In this document: positions 1 to 9,358 of the stretch, piece by piece
Layout: every line of letters starts with the position of its first letter
Numbering within the stretch: position 1 is the first letter of the stretch
Assembly: GCA_964501785.1 (NCBI GenBank)
Contig: CAZCUD010000017.1
Coordinates: 1 to 64,000 of the forward strand
Direction of reading: 5' to 3'
DNA length: 64,000 bases
From: DATBSK01 sp964501785
GTDB taxonomy: Bacteria; Actinomycetota; Acidimicrobiia; IMCC26256; PALSA-555
The notes under the pieces: model-generated
Databases searched by the model: none
The model's input: only the letters and a program-made list of their open reading frames with translations
What the model was told of the DNA's origin: nothing
Translations under genes and position numbers: made by a program

Positions 1-333
1 CGTCTCGCCGAGCTCCAAGGCCTGCCGCGCTATCCCGGGTCCGACCCGGTGGCTGCACCGAACGAGAAGCAGGGCACGGTGGCCCAGAGCTTCGAGGTCG
101 AAGGAGTGCCCGTCCAGTCGATCGTCAGCTTCTACGAGACCCACCTGCCCGGGTGGGAGAAGGTGACGAGCCGTCGGCTCTCCGACCGCGCGTCCCGAGC
201 GCGCTTCGTCCAGGACCAGACGCGCCTGACGGTGAGCGCCGGACGAGCGCCCACCCTCGAGGAGGACGAGCCCGCCATCAACCGGGCCCGCGTCGTGCAG
301 TACAGCCTCGTTCTCGACACGATCTCTCGCTGA
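1..333 (+). CDS. Hypothetical protein, 5' end outside window
   Basis: The frame is open from the first base, so the gene probably begins upstream; an internal GTG at 49 is a possible but weaker start. The visible 110 residues contain a stretch reading PVQSIVSFYETHLPGWEKV, the pattern of small secreted or lipoprotein-like domains in which a short helix is followed by a residue pair such as GW. Charged residues are frequent after that and no membrane segment is visible. It ends 25 bases before a DMT-family exporter on the same strand and may share its transcript. I do not recognise a defined function. Confidence 0.6.
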   Translation, partial: RLAELQGLPRYPGSDPVAAPNEKQGTVAQSFEVEGVPVQSIVSFYETHLPGWEKVTSRRLSDRASRARFVQDQTRLTVSAGRAPTLEEDEPAINRARVVQYSLVLDTISR

Positions 334-358
334 CCGTCGACGAGCGGACCGTGAAGAC

Positions 359-1294
359 GTGAGCGAGACGAAGACCGCGGCTCGCGAGGTCGACGCGCGG
401 AGCGCCGTCCTCATGGCGGTCGGCATGGCCTGCTTCGGCAGCGCCATCCCGGTGAGCGCGATCGTCGCCGAGGGGCTACCGGTGTGGCTGAGCGCCGCAT
501 TGCGGCTCGGCGTGGCCGCCGCTGTCGCGGTCCCCGTCCTGCATCTCACGCGCGGCGAGCGAGATGGCGTCATCGAGATCATGCAGAAGGCCGACGTGCG
601 TGACCGACTCCTCCTGATCGGGATGGCCGTGGTCGGAACCGCCGCCTTCAGCGTGCTCATGGTCGTCGGCATGCAGCATGCAACGGGCGCGTCGGCGGCC
701 ATCGTGATGGCCACGACGCCCGCGGTCACTGCCATCGGTGCCTTCGTGTGGCTCGGGGACCGCTTGGGCGCACCGCGCCTGTTCGCGATCGGGCTGTCGG
801 TCGCGGGGGTCGTCCTCGTCAACGCCGGCACCTCGACGGCGCAGGGCTCGGGCCAGGACATCCTCCTCGGCTCGGCCTTCGTCTTCGGCGCCGTGTGCTG
901 CGAGGCGGCCTACAGCCTCATGGGAAAGCGCCTCTCGGCTGACGTCTCTCCGATCGCGATCACCGCGGTGGCGTCCGTGCTCGCAGCCGTCGTCATGGCA
1001 CCGATCGCGGTGGTCGACCTCTCGAGCGCCTCGCTCGGGGAAGTCACGGGCGGACAGTGGATCGCGTTGGCGTGGTGGGGAGCAGGGAGCATGGTCCTCG
1101 GCTCCGTGCTCTGGTTCCGAGGGATGCGCGACGTCGCGGGATCCGTGGCAGCCGTCTTCATGGGGTTCATGCCACTGAGCGCCCTGCTGCTCTCGTATCT
1201 CCTGCTCGGCGAGAGCCCCGCGCTGATCGACCTGGCCGGGTTCGTGCTCGTCGCCGCTGCGATCTTCGTCATCGCCCGCGCCGAGCGTGAGTGA
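359..1294 (+). CDS. EamA/DMT-family transporter
   Basis: A 311-residue membrane protein made of about ten hydrophobic segments in two similar halves, the usual size and layout of EamA (RhaT/YdcZ-like) drug/metabolite transporters. The first half has the typical small-residue segment TGASAAIVMATTPAVTAIGA near residues 107-126, followed by a WLGD turn, and the second half repeats this as SVAAVFMGFMPLSALLLSYL followed by LLGE. Such proteins export small metabolites or amino acids across the inner membrane; the substrate cannot be read from sequence. The start is a GTG. The next gene is convergent, with only 16 bases between the stops. GC content sampled here is about 75%. Confidence 0.88.
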   Translation: MSETKTAAREVDARSAVLMAVGMACFGSAIPVSAIVAEGLPVWLSAALRLGVAAAVAVPVLHLTRGERDGVIEIMQKADVRDRLLLIGMAVVGTAAFSVLMVVGMQHATGASAAIVMATTPAVTAIGAFVWLGDRLGAPRLFAIGLSVAGVVLVNAGTSTAQGSGQDILLGSAFVFGAVCCEAAYSLMGKRLSADVSPIAITAVASVLAAVVMAPIAVVDLSSASLGEVTGGQWIALAWWGAGSMVLGSVLWFRGMRDVAGSVAAVFMGFMPLSALLLSYLLLGESPALIDLAGFVLVAAAIFVIARAERE

Positions 1295-1310
1295 GCGATC
1301 CGGCGGCGAC

Positions 1311-1865
1311 TCAAGGGCCGCGGAGGTACCCACGAAGGCGAGCCACACGCGGGTACATGGTCGGCCCGCGAAGCCCGACGACTTGTTCCTCGATGTATTC
1401 GATGTCGAGCTTCGGTCGGGCCGCTGCGATCGCGCGGAGGTCGACCCAGTCCTGGGGACGACCGAACGAGAGCTTGAACACGGACAGGTCCTCGGCCGAG
1501 AGGAAGGGCAGCACGTCGTCTCGCCGCCCGAACGGGTGGCGGACGCACCGCCGTTCGACCTCCGCGTAGCGCTCGTCGAGTGACGGGAACACGTCGACCG
1601 GAAACGGATCGGTCGCGTGCTCGAAGCGGATGCCCGCCACCGGGGCCGGGTCGTGCACGTCGGCGGGCGGCAGGTACCCCAGCGGCGCGAGCGCGTCGAC
1701 CACCTGGTCGATCTCCGGCGGCGGGAGGAAGACGTTGACGTCGATGTCGACGGTCCCCCGGGGCGTGGCCACGTAGCCGAGCGCGAGCGCGCCACCGAAG
1801 GCATGGCTCACCTGCGCGCCTTCGAGCCGGTCGTGCACCGCGACGATCAGCTCGACGAGCTCCAT
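1311..1865 (-). CDS. Nucleotidyltransferase-like protein, putative toxin of an XRE/NTase pair
   Basis: A 184-residue protein with the layout of minimal or AbiEii-like nucleotidyltransferases: a Gly-Gly pair at residues 24-25, then R-G-T-V-D-I-D with acidic residues D40 and D42, and a third possible acid, D91, in PFPVDVF. These would hold two metal ions and transfer an NMP group. The start codon overlaps the stop of the XRE regulator upstream (TGATG), so the two are translationally coupled. This arrangement is typical of type II or type IV toxin-antitoxin or phage-defence modules such as AbiE. Toxicity is an inference; a chromosomal NTase-fold protein of unknown substrate is the alternative. 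Confidence 0.7.
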   Translation of the reverse strand: MELVELIVAVHDRLEGAQVSHAFGGALALGYVATPRGTVDIDVNVFLPPPEIDQVVDALAPLGYLPPADVHDPAPVAGIRFEHATDPFPVDVFPSLDERYAEVERRCVRHPFGRRDDVLPFLSAEDLSVFKLSFGRPQDWVDLRAIAAARPKLDIEYIEEQVVGLRGPTMYPRVARLRGYLRGP

Positions 1866-2194
1866 CAGCGCGACCGGACGATCGCCTCGGCCGCGTCGAG
1901 GGCCGCGTTGAGGGTGCGCACCCGGGTCTCCATGGGGAGATCGGCCGGCGCCGGCGCCTGGTCGACGACCTCGTCATCGTCGGGCGGCGCGACCGGCAGC
2001 ACCCGGTGGCCGGCCACCGCCACCAGCTCGAAGCCGCAGCCCAGCAGCAGTCGGTGGAACGTCTCCGCCTCGGGCACTCGGCGACCGTTCTCGATCGCCG
2101 AGATGTTCGGCTGGTCGACGCGGGCGTTCTGGGCCAGCTGGGCCTGGGTCAAGCCACGCTGCAGTCGCGCCTCTCGGATCACCGCGCCGTACAT
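1865..2194 (-). CDS. XRE-family helix-turn-helix regulator (putative antitoxin)
   Basis: A 109-residue protein with an N-terminal lambda-repressor-like HTH at about residues 3-58 (IREARLQRGLTQAQLAQNAR, then a recognition helix with QPNISAIENG). The C-terminal half is acidic and proline-rich and could bind the partner protein. It is the first gene of a two-gene operon with the nucleotidyltransferase, coupled through TGATG. A perfect 6+6 palindrome lies six bases before its ATG, which suggests it represses its own promoter as antitoxins do. Confidence 0.8.
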   Translation of the reverse strand: MYGAVIREARLQRGLTQAQLAQNARVDQPNISAIENGRRVPEAETFHRLLLGCGFELVAVAGHRVLPVAPPDDDEVVDQAPAPADLPMETRVRTLNAALDAAEAIVRSR

Positions 2195-2199
2195 GGCAA

Positions 2200-2215
2200 A
2201 TATCGTACTCGATAT
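2200..2215 (-). promoter_or_regulatory. Palindromic operator before the XRE gene
   Basis: ATATCG-TACT-CGATAT is a perfect inverted repeat with a 4-base spacer, centred about 13 bases before the XRE start codon in the only AT-rich patch nearby. The position fits an autorepression site overlapping the promoter. Binding is inferred. Confidence 0.6.
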
Positions 2216-2257
2216 ATCAGGCAGCTGAACGCCCCACCGGTCCGCGGCGGAACGAGA

Positions 2258-2286
2258 GTGGTGGCGAGTCGGCCGGTACGCCGGAT
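2258..2286 (-). repeat. Displaced copy of the rnpB 3' end (putative att site)
   Basis: The top strand reads GTGGTGGCGAGTCGGCC, then G, then GTACGCCGGAT. The same 17 + 11 bases, without the extra G, occur at 33622-33649, where they are the 3' end of the RNase P RNA gene. The copy has no other part of rnpB around it. It is in direct orientation relative to the real gene, which is what remains when an element integrates at the 3' end of an RNA gene. Confidence 0.75.
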
Positions 2287-2510
2287 CTAGTTCAGTGCAC
2301 TTCGCTGACCTGCTGAAACGCGACGATATCGCCGGTGACCTGCGAATTCACTGCTCACCGCTTCGCGGCGTTGCTCCCCAGTTCTCGACGAGCTGAGGAC
2401 TGATCGAGGACCCGCGACCAGGTCTCCCGGACGGTTGCGGGATGTGGACGATGAGGATGCGCGGGGGTCGTGAACAAGGGGGTCGTCACGGCCCCACGCG
2501 CACCCTCGTC
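2287..2510. other. Non-coding stretch inside the left edge of the putative island
   Basis: With the rnpB fragment and the XRE operator this forms a gene-free interval of about 315 bases between the XRE start and the stop of the PLP enzyme. I see no reading frame with a credible start or family resemblance, no tRNA and no integrase remnant. The sequence just inside the repeat (TTCAGTGCACTTCGCTGACC) is not repeated elsewhere that I could find. Confidence 0.5.
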
Positions 2511-3755
<1,245 letters not shown>

Positions 3756-3789
3756 CGCCCGTCCCCGCGCCGTTCCGTCGTCCGTCCGA

Positions 3790-5136
3790 TCAGGCGTTCA
3801 GGAGGTCGAGCTCGACCTCGACGACGCCGCCCTTCGGGCACGAGAACGTGCCGGGCTTCTTCGGGTGCACCCGTACGAACTTCCCGTCCTGCACCTGGTT
3901 CAGCACGTGGCACGACCCGATGCGCCGGGCCGCGAGGTCGACACCGCTGTACATGCCGTCGGCGTCGAACTCGCTGATGCCGTTGAGCGCCTCCAGGAGG
4001 TTCGCTCGGGTGAGGCCGTTCACGCCGTGCTGCTCGACGACCGCGTCCACCGCGTCGCGGAAGGCGATCGCGGCAATCCACGAGTACGGCGCGCCGAGCT
4101 GGCCGACGTTGTCGGCTCCGACGTTGTTGTAGAAGGCGTTCAGCATCTTGTTCGCCTTCCGGTCCGCCTGGTTGAAGAACGGGAGGTAGAGCGTGTCGGC
4201 GAACTGGCCTTCGACGTCGGCGCCACCTTGCTCGATGAGTGCTTGGTCGTAGCACTGCGTCCCGCAGTCCCAGACCTCGACGGTGTTCTCGCCCTGGAGC
4301 TTGGCCTCCTTGCGGAGCGCGACCGTGGTGTTCACCGGCCCTGCCGACTGGGCGTAGGTCGATGACTTGTCCTTGATCTCCTGCACGACGGGTGTGTACG
4401 CGCTCTGTGGTGACTGGGACGGAAGGTCGAAGTCGCGGTCAGACGTGCAGCACACCTCGCGGATCTGACCGAGGCCGCTCGAGAACGACGCGTTGCGCGC
4501 CGCGCGGAGATCCGACCCGAAGATGTAGACGCCGTGGAGATCGTTGCCGAACTCCTTCTTGTAGTAGAGGCCCCGCGACACGTTCCCCTGGAACGTCTGC
4601 GGGCTCTGGTCAGCCGTGTCGCAGAGCACCTGCGGCGGCGACACCGGGAACGTGATCGGCGAGCACTGCTGCGCGACCTCGGTCGTCAGGAACGGGATGT
4701 CCGGAAGACCCGTGGCGGCACCCGCCTGGTCGGCGCACGCGGTCTGGTCGTCGACGTTGTTCATGAACAGTGCGGCCGTTCCCACCATCGCGAACGTGTC
4801 GCTGCATGCCTCGATCACTGCGTTGCGCGCCTCGTCGGCGCTCAGCTTCGAGTCGTACACCTCGACGACGACCTTTCGTCCCGCGAGGCCGCCCTGCTTG
4901 TTGATGTACTTCGCGAAGCCCTGCACGGCATCGACCGAGCCCTTGAACAGCCCGGGCGATACCGGGGTGTCGACGTCGGCGATGACCGCGATCTTGATCT
5001 CGTCCGCGGTCACTCCGATCTCGGTGGCCTCGGGCTGCTCGTCGCCGCCCTGGGCGCTCGCGATCGGCACCATCGAGCCGATGACCAGCACCAGCACCGT
5101 GCCGAGGAGCATCGCGAGTCGGGTCGCGCGCTTCAT
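3790..5136 (-). CDS. ABC transporter substrate-binding protein, Leu/Ile/Val-binding type
   Basis: A 448-residue secreted protein. Residues 1-28 form a signal peptide (KR start, hydrophobic core, ending IASAQG). The mature part has the periplasmic binding protein type I fold, starting GVTADEIKIAVIADVDTPVSPGL, with several cysteines (CC and CGTQC) that may form disulfides. It clearly resembles the 58211-59530 protein over its length: ITADEI, SADxARNAxI, QSAYTPVVQ and HPKKPGTF are shared. No LivHMGF genes adjoin it, so it may feed the permease encoded at 15-20 kb or act as a sensor. An operator-like site lies 46-64 bases upstream, and the PLP enzyme gene follows at 34 bases. The ligand is unknown. 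Confidence 0.85.
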   Translation of the reverse strand: MKRATRLAMLLGTVLVLVIGSMVPIASAQGGDEQPEATEIGVTADEIKIAVIADVDTPVSPGLFKGSVDAVQGFAKYINKQGGLAGRKVVVEVYDSKLSADEARNAVIEACSDTFAMVGTAALFMNNVDDQTACADQAGAATGLPDIPFLTTEVAQQCSPITFPVSPPQVLCDTADQSPQTFQGNVSRGLYYKKEFGNDLHGVYIFGSDLRAARNASFSSGLGQIREVCCTSDRDFDLPSQSPQSAYTPVVQEIKDKSSTYAQSAGPVNTTVALRKEAKLQGENTVEVWDCGTQCYDQALIEQGGADVEGQFADTLYLPFFNQADRKANKMLNAFYNNVGADNVGQLGAPYSWIAAIAFRDAVDAVVEQHGVNGLTRANLLEALNGISEFDADGMYSGVDLAARRIGSCHVLNQVQDGKFVRVHPKKPGTFSCPKGGVVEVELDLLNA

Positions 5137-5181
5137 GGATTCCCCCCTTCGCGCTCGCCCGTGCGTCGGGCGCCGCCGGAG

Positions 5182-5200
5182 GAAAATATAGCGGCGTTAT
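5182..5200 (-). promoter_or_regulatory. Shared 19-bp regulon motif, site 1
   Basis: Top strand gaaaatatagcggcgttat. Read toward the minus-strand binding-protein gene it is ATAACG-C-CGCTAT followed by ATTTTC, so a near-palindrome overlaps a possible -10 box (TATATT) about 50 bases before the start codon. The same motif is found before five other genes in the block. Confidence 0.65.
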
Positions 5201-5222
5201 CTTTGGCGCGCCACGCGGCGGA

Positions 5223-5855
5223 TCAGGCGTCGGTCTCGTGGGAAGCCGCCCCCAGCGAGCCCACGAAGGTGCGGATGATCGTCGCCACGACCTCGGGCTC
5301 CGGGAGCTCAACGTCCAGCGCCTCCAGGACGCCCAAGCCCATCTCGGCAGCCAGGAGCACCAGGAGCACGCCCTCGGGTTCGATCGCCGGGTCGAGCCCC
5401 TCGCGCTCCCAGACTCCCTCGTAGTCGGACGCCCACTCCTCTTCCTTCGTGCGCACCACGTCGTGGAGCAGGCGGCGCACCTCGTCGTCGGTGCGGGCGG
5501 CCGCGGCGCCCTCGATGATCAGCGCCCGCAGCTCACGTCGGAGCGGGTAGTCGCGGAAGTTGTGGGCCAGCCACGCGGCGAGGTCGGTCTCCTCGAAGGT
5601 GCCGCGGTGCTCCAGGTCCTCGGTGAGCCGGAGTCGGACCGCTTCTCCGAGCAGGTTCGCCTTGTTGGAGAAGTGGCCGTAGATCGCGCCGCTGGTCAGG
5701 CCGGCCCGCTCGGCGATGTCGCGCACCGAGGTGGCGCCGTAGCCGTCGTCGACGAACGCGTCGGCCGCCGTCTCGACCAGGCGAGCACGTGTCGCTCGCG
5801 CCTTGGGGGTGGGGCGAAGTGATCGCGCCGCTTCCGTCTGCTCCGGCTGCGCCAT
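5223..5855 (-). CDS. TetR-family regulator, candidate controller of the catabolic regulon
   Basis: A 210-residue protein with an N-terminal TetR HTH at about residues 22-70 (TRARLVETAADAF, then TSVRDIAERAGLTSGAIYGHF, then NKANLLGEAV) and a helical ligand-binding domain after it. It is the second gene after an SDR (48-base gap) whose promoter carries motif site 2, and its stop lies 22 bases before motif site 1. If it binds these motifs it represses its own operon, the binding-protein operon and four other promoters. It is the only TetR gene in the 2.3-33.6 kb block. The ligand would be a catabolic intermediate; none can be named. Confidence 0.85.
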   Translation of the reverse strand: MAQPEQTEAARSLRPTPKARATRARLVETAADAFVDDGYGATSVRDIAERAGLTSGAIYGHFSNKANLLGEAVRLRLTEDLEHRGTFEETDLAAWLAHNFRDYPLRRELRALIIEGAAAARTDDEVRRLLHDVVRTKEEEWASDYEGVWEREGLDPAIEPEGVLLVLLAAEMGLGVLEALDVELPEPEVVATIIRTFVGSLGAASHETDA

Positions 5856-5903
5856 CGGTCCTCGCTTCCTGGTTCCGCCGCCTTCGCCGAGTGTTGCACG
5901 CGG

Positions 5904-6845
5904 TCAGGCCTGCACCCGTCCTTCCATCACCCGATCGACGTTCGAGGGAGCGGACGAGCGCTCGCCTCGCGCGTGCGCCCGCATGATTTCGATGCGCGGC
6001 GGCAGGTCGGCGGGTTGCCATCCGGCGACGAGCGCTTCGCCGCTCAGATCGCGCACGGGCCGACCGAGCTGCGCCAGGAGCTCGAGGCTCGTCACGATCT
6101 TGCCGGTCAGCACGTTCGGATCGCCCGAGCAGAGCGCCAGGCTCGCTTCCGCCATCGTCTCGAGCGGCTCGTAGAGCTCGTCGGGGAGGTCGGAGTACTC
6201 GACGAGCAGCTCGGTGGCTGCTGCCGCTTCCGGCGCGATCGCGTTCGCTGCCACGCCCTCACCGAAGAGCTCGGCAGCCAGGCTGGCGGTCCAACGATTG
6301 AGGAACGCCTTCGTTCCGCCGTACATCGTTCCCTCGGTCGCGGGATGCGTCATCGGGAACGGCGGACCGTCCGGGATCGTCGCGGTCTGCGACGAGACGT
6401 TGAGGATCCACCCCGCTCCCCGCTCGCGCATGCCGGGAAGGCTCCGCCGGACGAGGTGCCACGGAGCCCAGAAGTTGAGCTCGAGCGTCTTGGCCATCGC
6501 GCCGTCGGTCCAGTCCATGAACCGGCGAAAGGTGCCGGCCGCGGCGTTGTTGACGAGGATGTCGACCGGGCCGAGCTCGTGCTCGACGCGGTCGACGAGC
6601 GCGGCGCGGGGCTGCCCGGCGTCTCCAAGGTCGAACGGGATCGCGATCGTTCGCCCGCCGAGCTCGGCGAGCGCGGCCTTCGTCTCCTCCAACGTGCCGA
6701 GCTGCTCGAAGGCCGGCGTCGGCCGCGCGCAGATCGCCACGTCGGCTCCCTCGGCGGCGAGCCGGAGCGCGATCGCCCGTCCGATCCCGCGGCTGGCGCC
6801 GGTCACGAGCGCGACCCGGCCCTCGCATGTTCGCTCGGCCGCCAT
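5904..6845 (-). CDS. Short-chain dehydrogenase/reductase
   Basis: A 313-residue SDR. The Rossmann motif is VTGASRGIGRAIALRLA (about 14-30), the NNAA motif follows in DILVNNAAAGTF, and the catalytic residues are in SSQTAT and YGGTKAFLNR (YxxxK). The C-terminal extension past about residue 240 is longer than in classical SDRs. I place the start at ATG 6845 (MAAERTCEGR) because the longer frame would run through the promoter region and would include the conserved operator. It is transcribed divergently from another SDR and is followed by the TetR gene in the same direction. Substrate unknown; NAD(P)-dependent alcohol or ketone conversion in the catabolic pathway is likely. Confidence 0.85.
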   Translation of the reverse strand: MAAERTCEGRVALVTGASRGIGRAIALRLAAEGADVAICARPTPAFEQLGTLEETKAALAELGGRTIAIPFDLGDAGQPRAALVDRVEHELGPVDILVNNAAAGTFRRFMDWTDGAMAKTLELNFWAPWHLVRRSLPGMRERGAGWILNVSSQTATIPDGPPFPMTHPATEGTMYGGTKAFLNRWTASLAAELFGEGVAANAIAPEAAAATELLVEYSDLPDELYEPLETMAEASLALCSGDPNVLTGKIVTSLELLAQLGRPVRDLSGEALVAGWQPADLPPRIEIMRAHARGERSSAPSNVDRVMEGRVQA

Positions 6846-6886
6846 GGCTCCCCTCGGGTCGTGAACGCTGGATCGAATGGACCGTA

Positions 6887-6905
6887 GAAAATGTATCGCC
6901 GTTAT
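6887..6905. promoter_or_regulatory. Shared 19-bp regulon motif, site 2 (divergent SDR promoter)
   Basis: Top strand gaaaatgtatcgccgttat lies between two divergent SDR genes, 42 bases from the minus-strand ATG and 12 bases from the plus-strand ATG. The plus-strand gene would have a very short leader. Since the minus operon includes the TetR gene, this would be the autoregulatory site. Confidence 0.65.
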
Positions 6906-6916
6906 ACTCTCGCGCC

Positions 6917-7693
6917 ATGGAGCAACCGGCATCGCTGTTCGACCTCACCGGGAAGGTCGCGATCGTCACCGGGTCGACGAAGGGCATCGGCCGGGCGATG
7001 GTCGAGGGCCTGGCTGCCTCCGGCGCGTCGGTCGTGGTGAGCAGCCGCAAGCAGGACCTCTGCGACGAGGTCGCCGCGGAGGTGGCTGCGGCGACGGGCA
7101 GCGAGGCGATCGGGCTCGCCTGCCATGTGGGCGAGTGGGACGCCGTCCCCGCGTTCGTCGAGCGAGTCGTCGATCGGTTCGGGCGCATCGACGTGCTCGT
7201 GAACAACGCGGGCATCAACCCTGCGCGCATCGGACCGGCCGACATGACCCTCGAGTACTGGCGCAAGCTCTTCGCGGTGAACCTCGAGGGGCCCCTGCGC
7301 ACGAGCCAGTGCGTGCTCCCTGTGATGCGTGATCAGGGCGGGGGCAGCATCGTCAACATCGCGACGATGGCCGCGTACTCGGGAGGAGCCTCGATCTGCG
7401 CGTACGGCGCGTCGAAGGCCGCACTCGTCAACCTGACGAAGAGCACGGCCCAGGAGTGGGCGCAGTGGAACGTGCGGGTCAACGTGCTCTCGCCCGGTCC
7501 GTTCGAGAGCGAGATGACCGAGGGCGGCGAGCGCACCGCGCCGGGCTTCAAGCAGATGATCGCCGACGGCACGCTCATGAAGCGCGTCGCGGCACCGGCC
7601 GAGATCGTCGGCCCCGTCCTCTATCTCGCCAGCGACGCCTCGTCGTTCGTGACCGGCGACGAGATCTCGGTCTCGGGAGGGATGCAGAAGTGA
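6917..7693 (+). CDS. Short-chain dehydrogenase/reductase
   Basis: A 258-residue classical SDR (FabG/glucose-dehydrogenase type). Seen in order: VTGSTKGIGRAM (NAD(P) site, about 17-28), VNNAGINPA, SIVNIATMAAYSG with the catalytic serine region replaced by Thr/Met-rich residues, YGASKAALVNLTKS (YxxxK), and the C-terminal TGDEISVSGGMQ. It opens a five-gene operon with stop/start overlaps or tiny gaps running to 11193: SDR, SnoaL-like, amidohydrolase, PhyH oxygenase and Gfo/Idh dehydrogenase. The start is ATG 6917, just after the shared motif. Substrate not identifiable. Confidence 0.88.
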   Translation: MEQPASLFDLTGKVAIVTGSTKGIGRAMVEGLAASGASVVVSSRKQDLCDEVAAEVAAATGSEAIGLACHVGEWDAVPAFVERVVDRFGRIDVLVNNAGINPARIGPADMTLEYWRKLFAVNLEGPLRTSQCVLPVMRDQGGGSIVNIATMAAYSGGASICAYGASKAALVNLTKSTAQEWAQWNVRVNVLSPGPFESEMTEGGERTAPGFKQMIADGTLMKRVAAPAEIVGPVLYLASDASSFVTGDEISVSGGMQK

Positions 7694-8151
7694 CCGACAC
7701 CGGCACGAAGATCGCCACTGCCGACGTCGTCGAGCTCGTCGGTCGGTGGTGGTGGAGCTACGACGAGGCGCTCTTCGACGTGCTCACCGACCTGCTCACC
7801 GATGACGTGCACTTCACCTGTCGAACCGACACCGGCCAGACCGACTACGAGGAGTTCGTGCGTGCCGACGTACAGGGACGCGACGCGGTGATGGCCTGGC
7901 AGCGGGAGCACCGACTCGACAGCCCGTACCCGCTTCGTCATCACGGCACCGACGTGCACGTCACCAGTCGCCGCGACGCCGAGGCCGACTTCGCGTCGTA
8001 CATCTTCGTGACCCAGATCGTGGACGGCGTCTCCAACCTGTCCACCGCGATCGTCCGCGGCACGGTGCGCGACGAGGGCGGCGCAGTGCACATCTCTGCG
8101 CTGCACGTCGTGCTCGACACCGAGACCTCGCGTCCGTTGCGCGAGCGATGA
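7690..8151 (+). CDS. SnoaL/NTF2-like protein
   Basis: A 153-residue protein of the SnoaL-like NTF2 fold: an N-terminal helix with WWWSYDEALFDVLTDLLTDDVHFTCRTDTG, a middle helix (EFVRADVQGRDAVMAW) and C-terminal strands (HHGTDVHVT, TAIVRGTVRD). The family includes hydroxylases, isomerases and dehydratases acting on polycyclic substrates, as well as non-catalytic members. The GTG start overlaps the stop of the upstream SDR (GTGA), and its own stop overlaps the amidohydrolase start (ATGA), which indicates co-translation. Confidence 0.75.
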   Translation: MTDTGTKIATADVVELVGRWWWSYDEALFDVLTDLLTDDVHFTCRTDTGQTDYEEFVRADVQGRDAVMAWQREHRLDSPYPLRHHGTDVHVTSRRDAEADFASYIFVTQIVDGVSNLSTAIVRGTVRDEGGAVHISALHVVLDTETSRPLRER

Positions 8152-9353
8152 AGCCCGACGACCGCTACGTCCTGATCTCGGCCGACTGTCACGCGGGCGC
8201 GAACCACGAGACCTACCGCGACTACCTCGACTCGACCTATCTCGACGAGTTCGATTCCTGGCGCGAGCGCTACCGCAACCCCTTCAAGGACCTCACCGAA
8301 GGAACGCGCGACCGCAACTGGAACGACGAGCGGCGGATCCGCGAGCTCGAGGACGACGGCGTGGTCGCCGAGGTCGTCTTCCCCAACACCATCCCGCCCT
8401 TCTTCCCGACGGGTGCCGTCGTGGCGCGACCTCCCATGCCCGACGAGTACGAGCTGCGTCTCGCCGGCGTCCGCGCCCACAACCGGTGGCTCGCCGATTG
8501 GTGCGCCTCGGCCCCGGAGCGCCGCGCAGGGATCGGGCAGATCTTCCTCAACGACCTCGACGACACCCTCGACGACGTGCGCTGGTGTCACGAGCACGGT
8601 CTCCGCGGGGGCATCCTCCTCCAGCCGGTGCCCGACGACATGAAGCACCTCGACCCGCTCTTCTCCGAGCGCTACGACCCGCTCTGGGCGCTGTGCGAAG
8701 AGCTCGGCGTCGTGGTCAACACCCACTCCGGCGGCGCCGGGATGCCCGACTACGGGCGCCATCGCGCGACGACGCAGGCGTGGATCGCGGAGGCGACCTT
8801 CTACTCGCGAAGACCGCTCACGCACATGCTGATCGGCGGGGCGTTCGAGCGCTTCCCGGGCCTTCGCTTCGTCGTCACCGAGACCGGCTGCTCGTGGATC
8901 CCCGGTGTGCTCGAACAGCTCGACACGTTCCACGACCAGATGGTCACCACGGGTCGCATCGGTGAGCTCAAGTACGACCCGGCTGACGTGCCGCCTCTTC
9001 GACCGAGCGAGTACTTCGCGCGCAGCTGTTGGGTCGGGGTGAGCTTCCCGTCGCCCGCGGAGGCGATGACCCGCCACGTCATCGGCGTCGACCGGTTCAT
9101 GTGGGGCAGCGACTACCCCCACGACGAGTCGACGTACCCCAACACTCGCGAGGGGCTACGCCGGGCGTTCGCGGGGACCGACAGCGACGAGCTCCAGCAG
9201 CTCCTCGCCGGGAACGCGGCAGCGGTCTACGGGTTCGACCTCGACGCGCTCCGGTCCCACGCCGAGCGCTGCGGTCCGACCGTCGCCGAGCTCAGCGAGC
9301 CCTACTCCGGGGTGCCCGAGGAGAATCGCAGCCCTGCGTTCGTGAAAGCCTGA
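8148..9353 (+). CDS. Amidohydrolase-2 family metal-dependent hydrolase/decarboxylase
   Basis: A 401-residue TIM-barrel protein. The N-terminal ISADCHAG motif holds the first metal ligand, NTHSGGAG and TETGCSWIP supply middle ligands, and WGSDYPHDES near the C-terminus supplies the conserved aspartate. The family (ACMSD, gamma-resorcylate decarboxylase, 4-oxalomesaconate hydratase) cleaves C-C or C-O bonds in aromatic or ring-opened acids. This is one of three distinct members in the block (others at 25981 and 31157) and a fourth lies at 56901, so several successive cleavage steps are possible. Translationally coupled to the SnoaL-like gene. Confidence 0.85.
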   Translation: MKPDDRYVLISADCHAGANHETYRDYLDSTYLDEFDSWRERYRNPFKDLTEGTRDRNWNDERRIRELEDDGVVAEVVFPNTIPPFFPTGAVVARPPMPDEYELRLAGVRAHNRWLADWCASAPERRAGIGQIFLNDLDDTLDDVRWCHEHGLRGGILLQPVPDDMKHLDPLFSERYDPLWALCEELGVVVNTHSGGAGMPDYGRHRATTQAWIAEATFYSRRPLTHMLIGGAFERFPGLRFVVTETGCSWIPGVLEQLDTFHDQMVTTGRIGELKYDPADVPPLRPSEYFARSCWVGVSFPSPAEAMTRHVIGVDRFMWGSDYPHDESTYPNTREGLRRAFAGTDSDELQQLLAGNAAAVYGFDLDALRSHAERCGPTVAELSEPYSGVPEENRSPAFVKA

Positions 9354-9358
9354 GCGCC

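Noticed and set aside
4385..4450. Possible internal terminator-like GC runs in the first binding-protein gene
   Set aside because: No stable inverted repeat longer than six bases was found; ordinary coding sequence.
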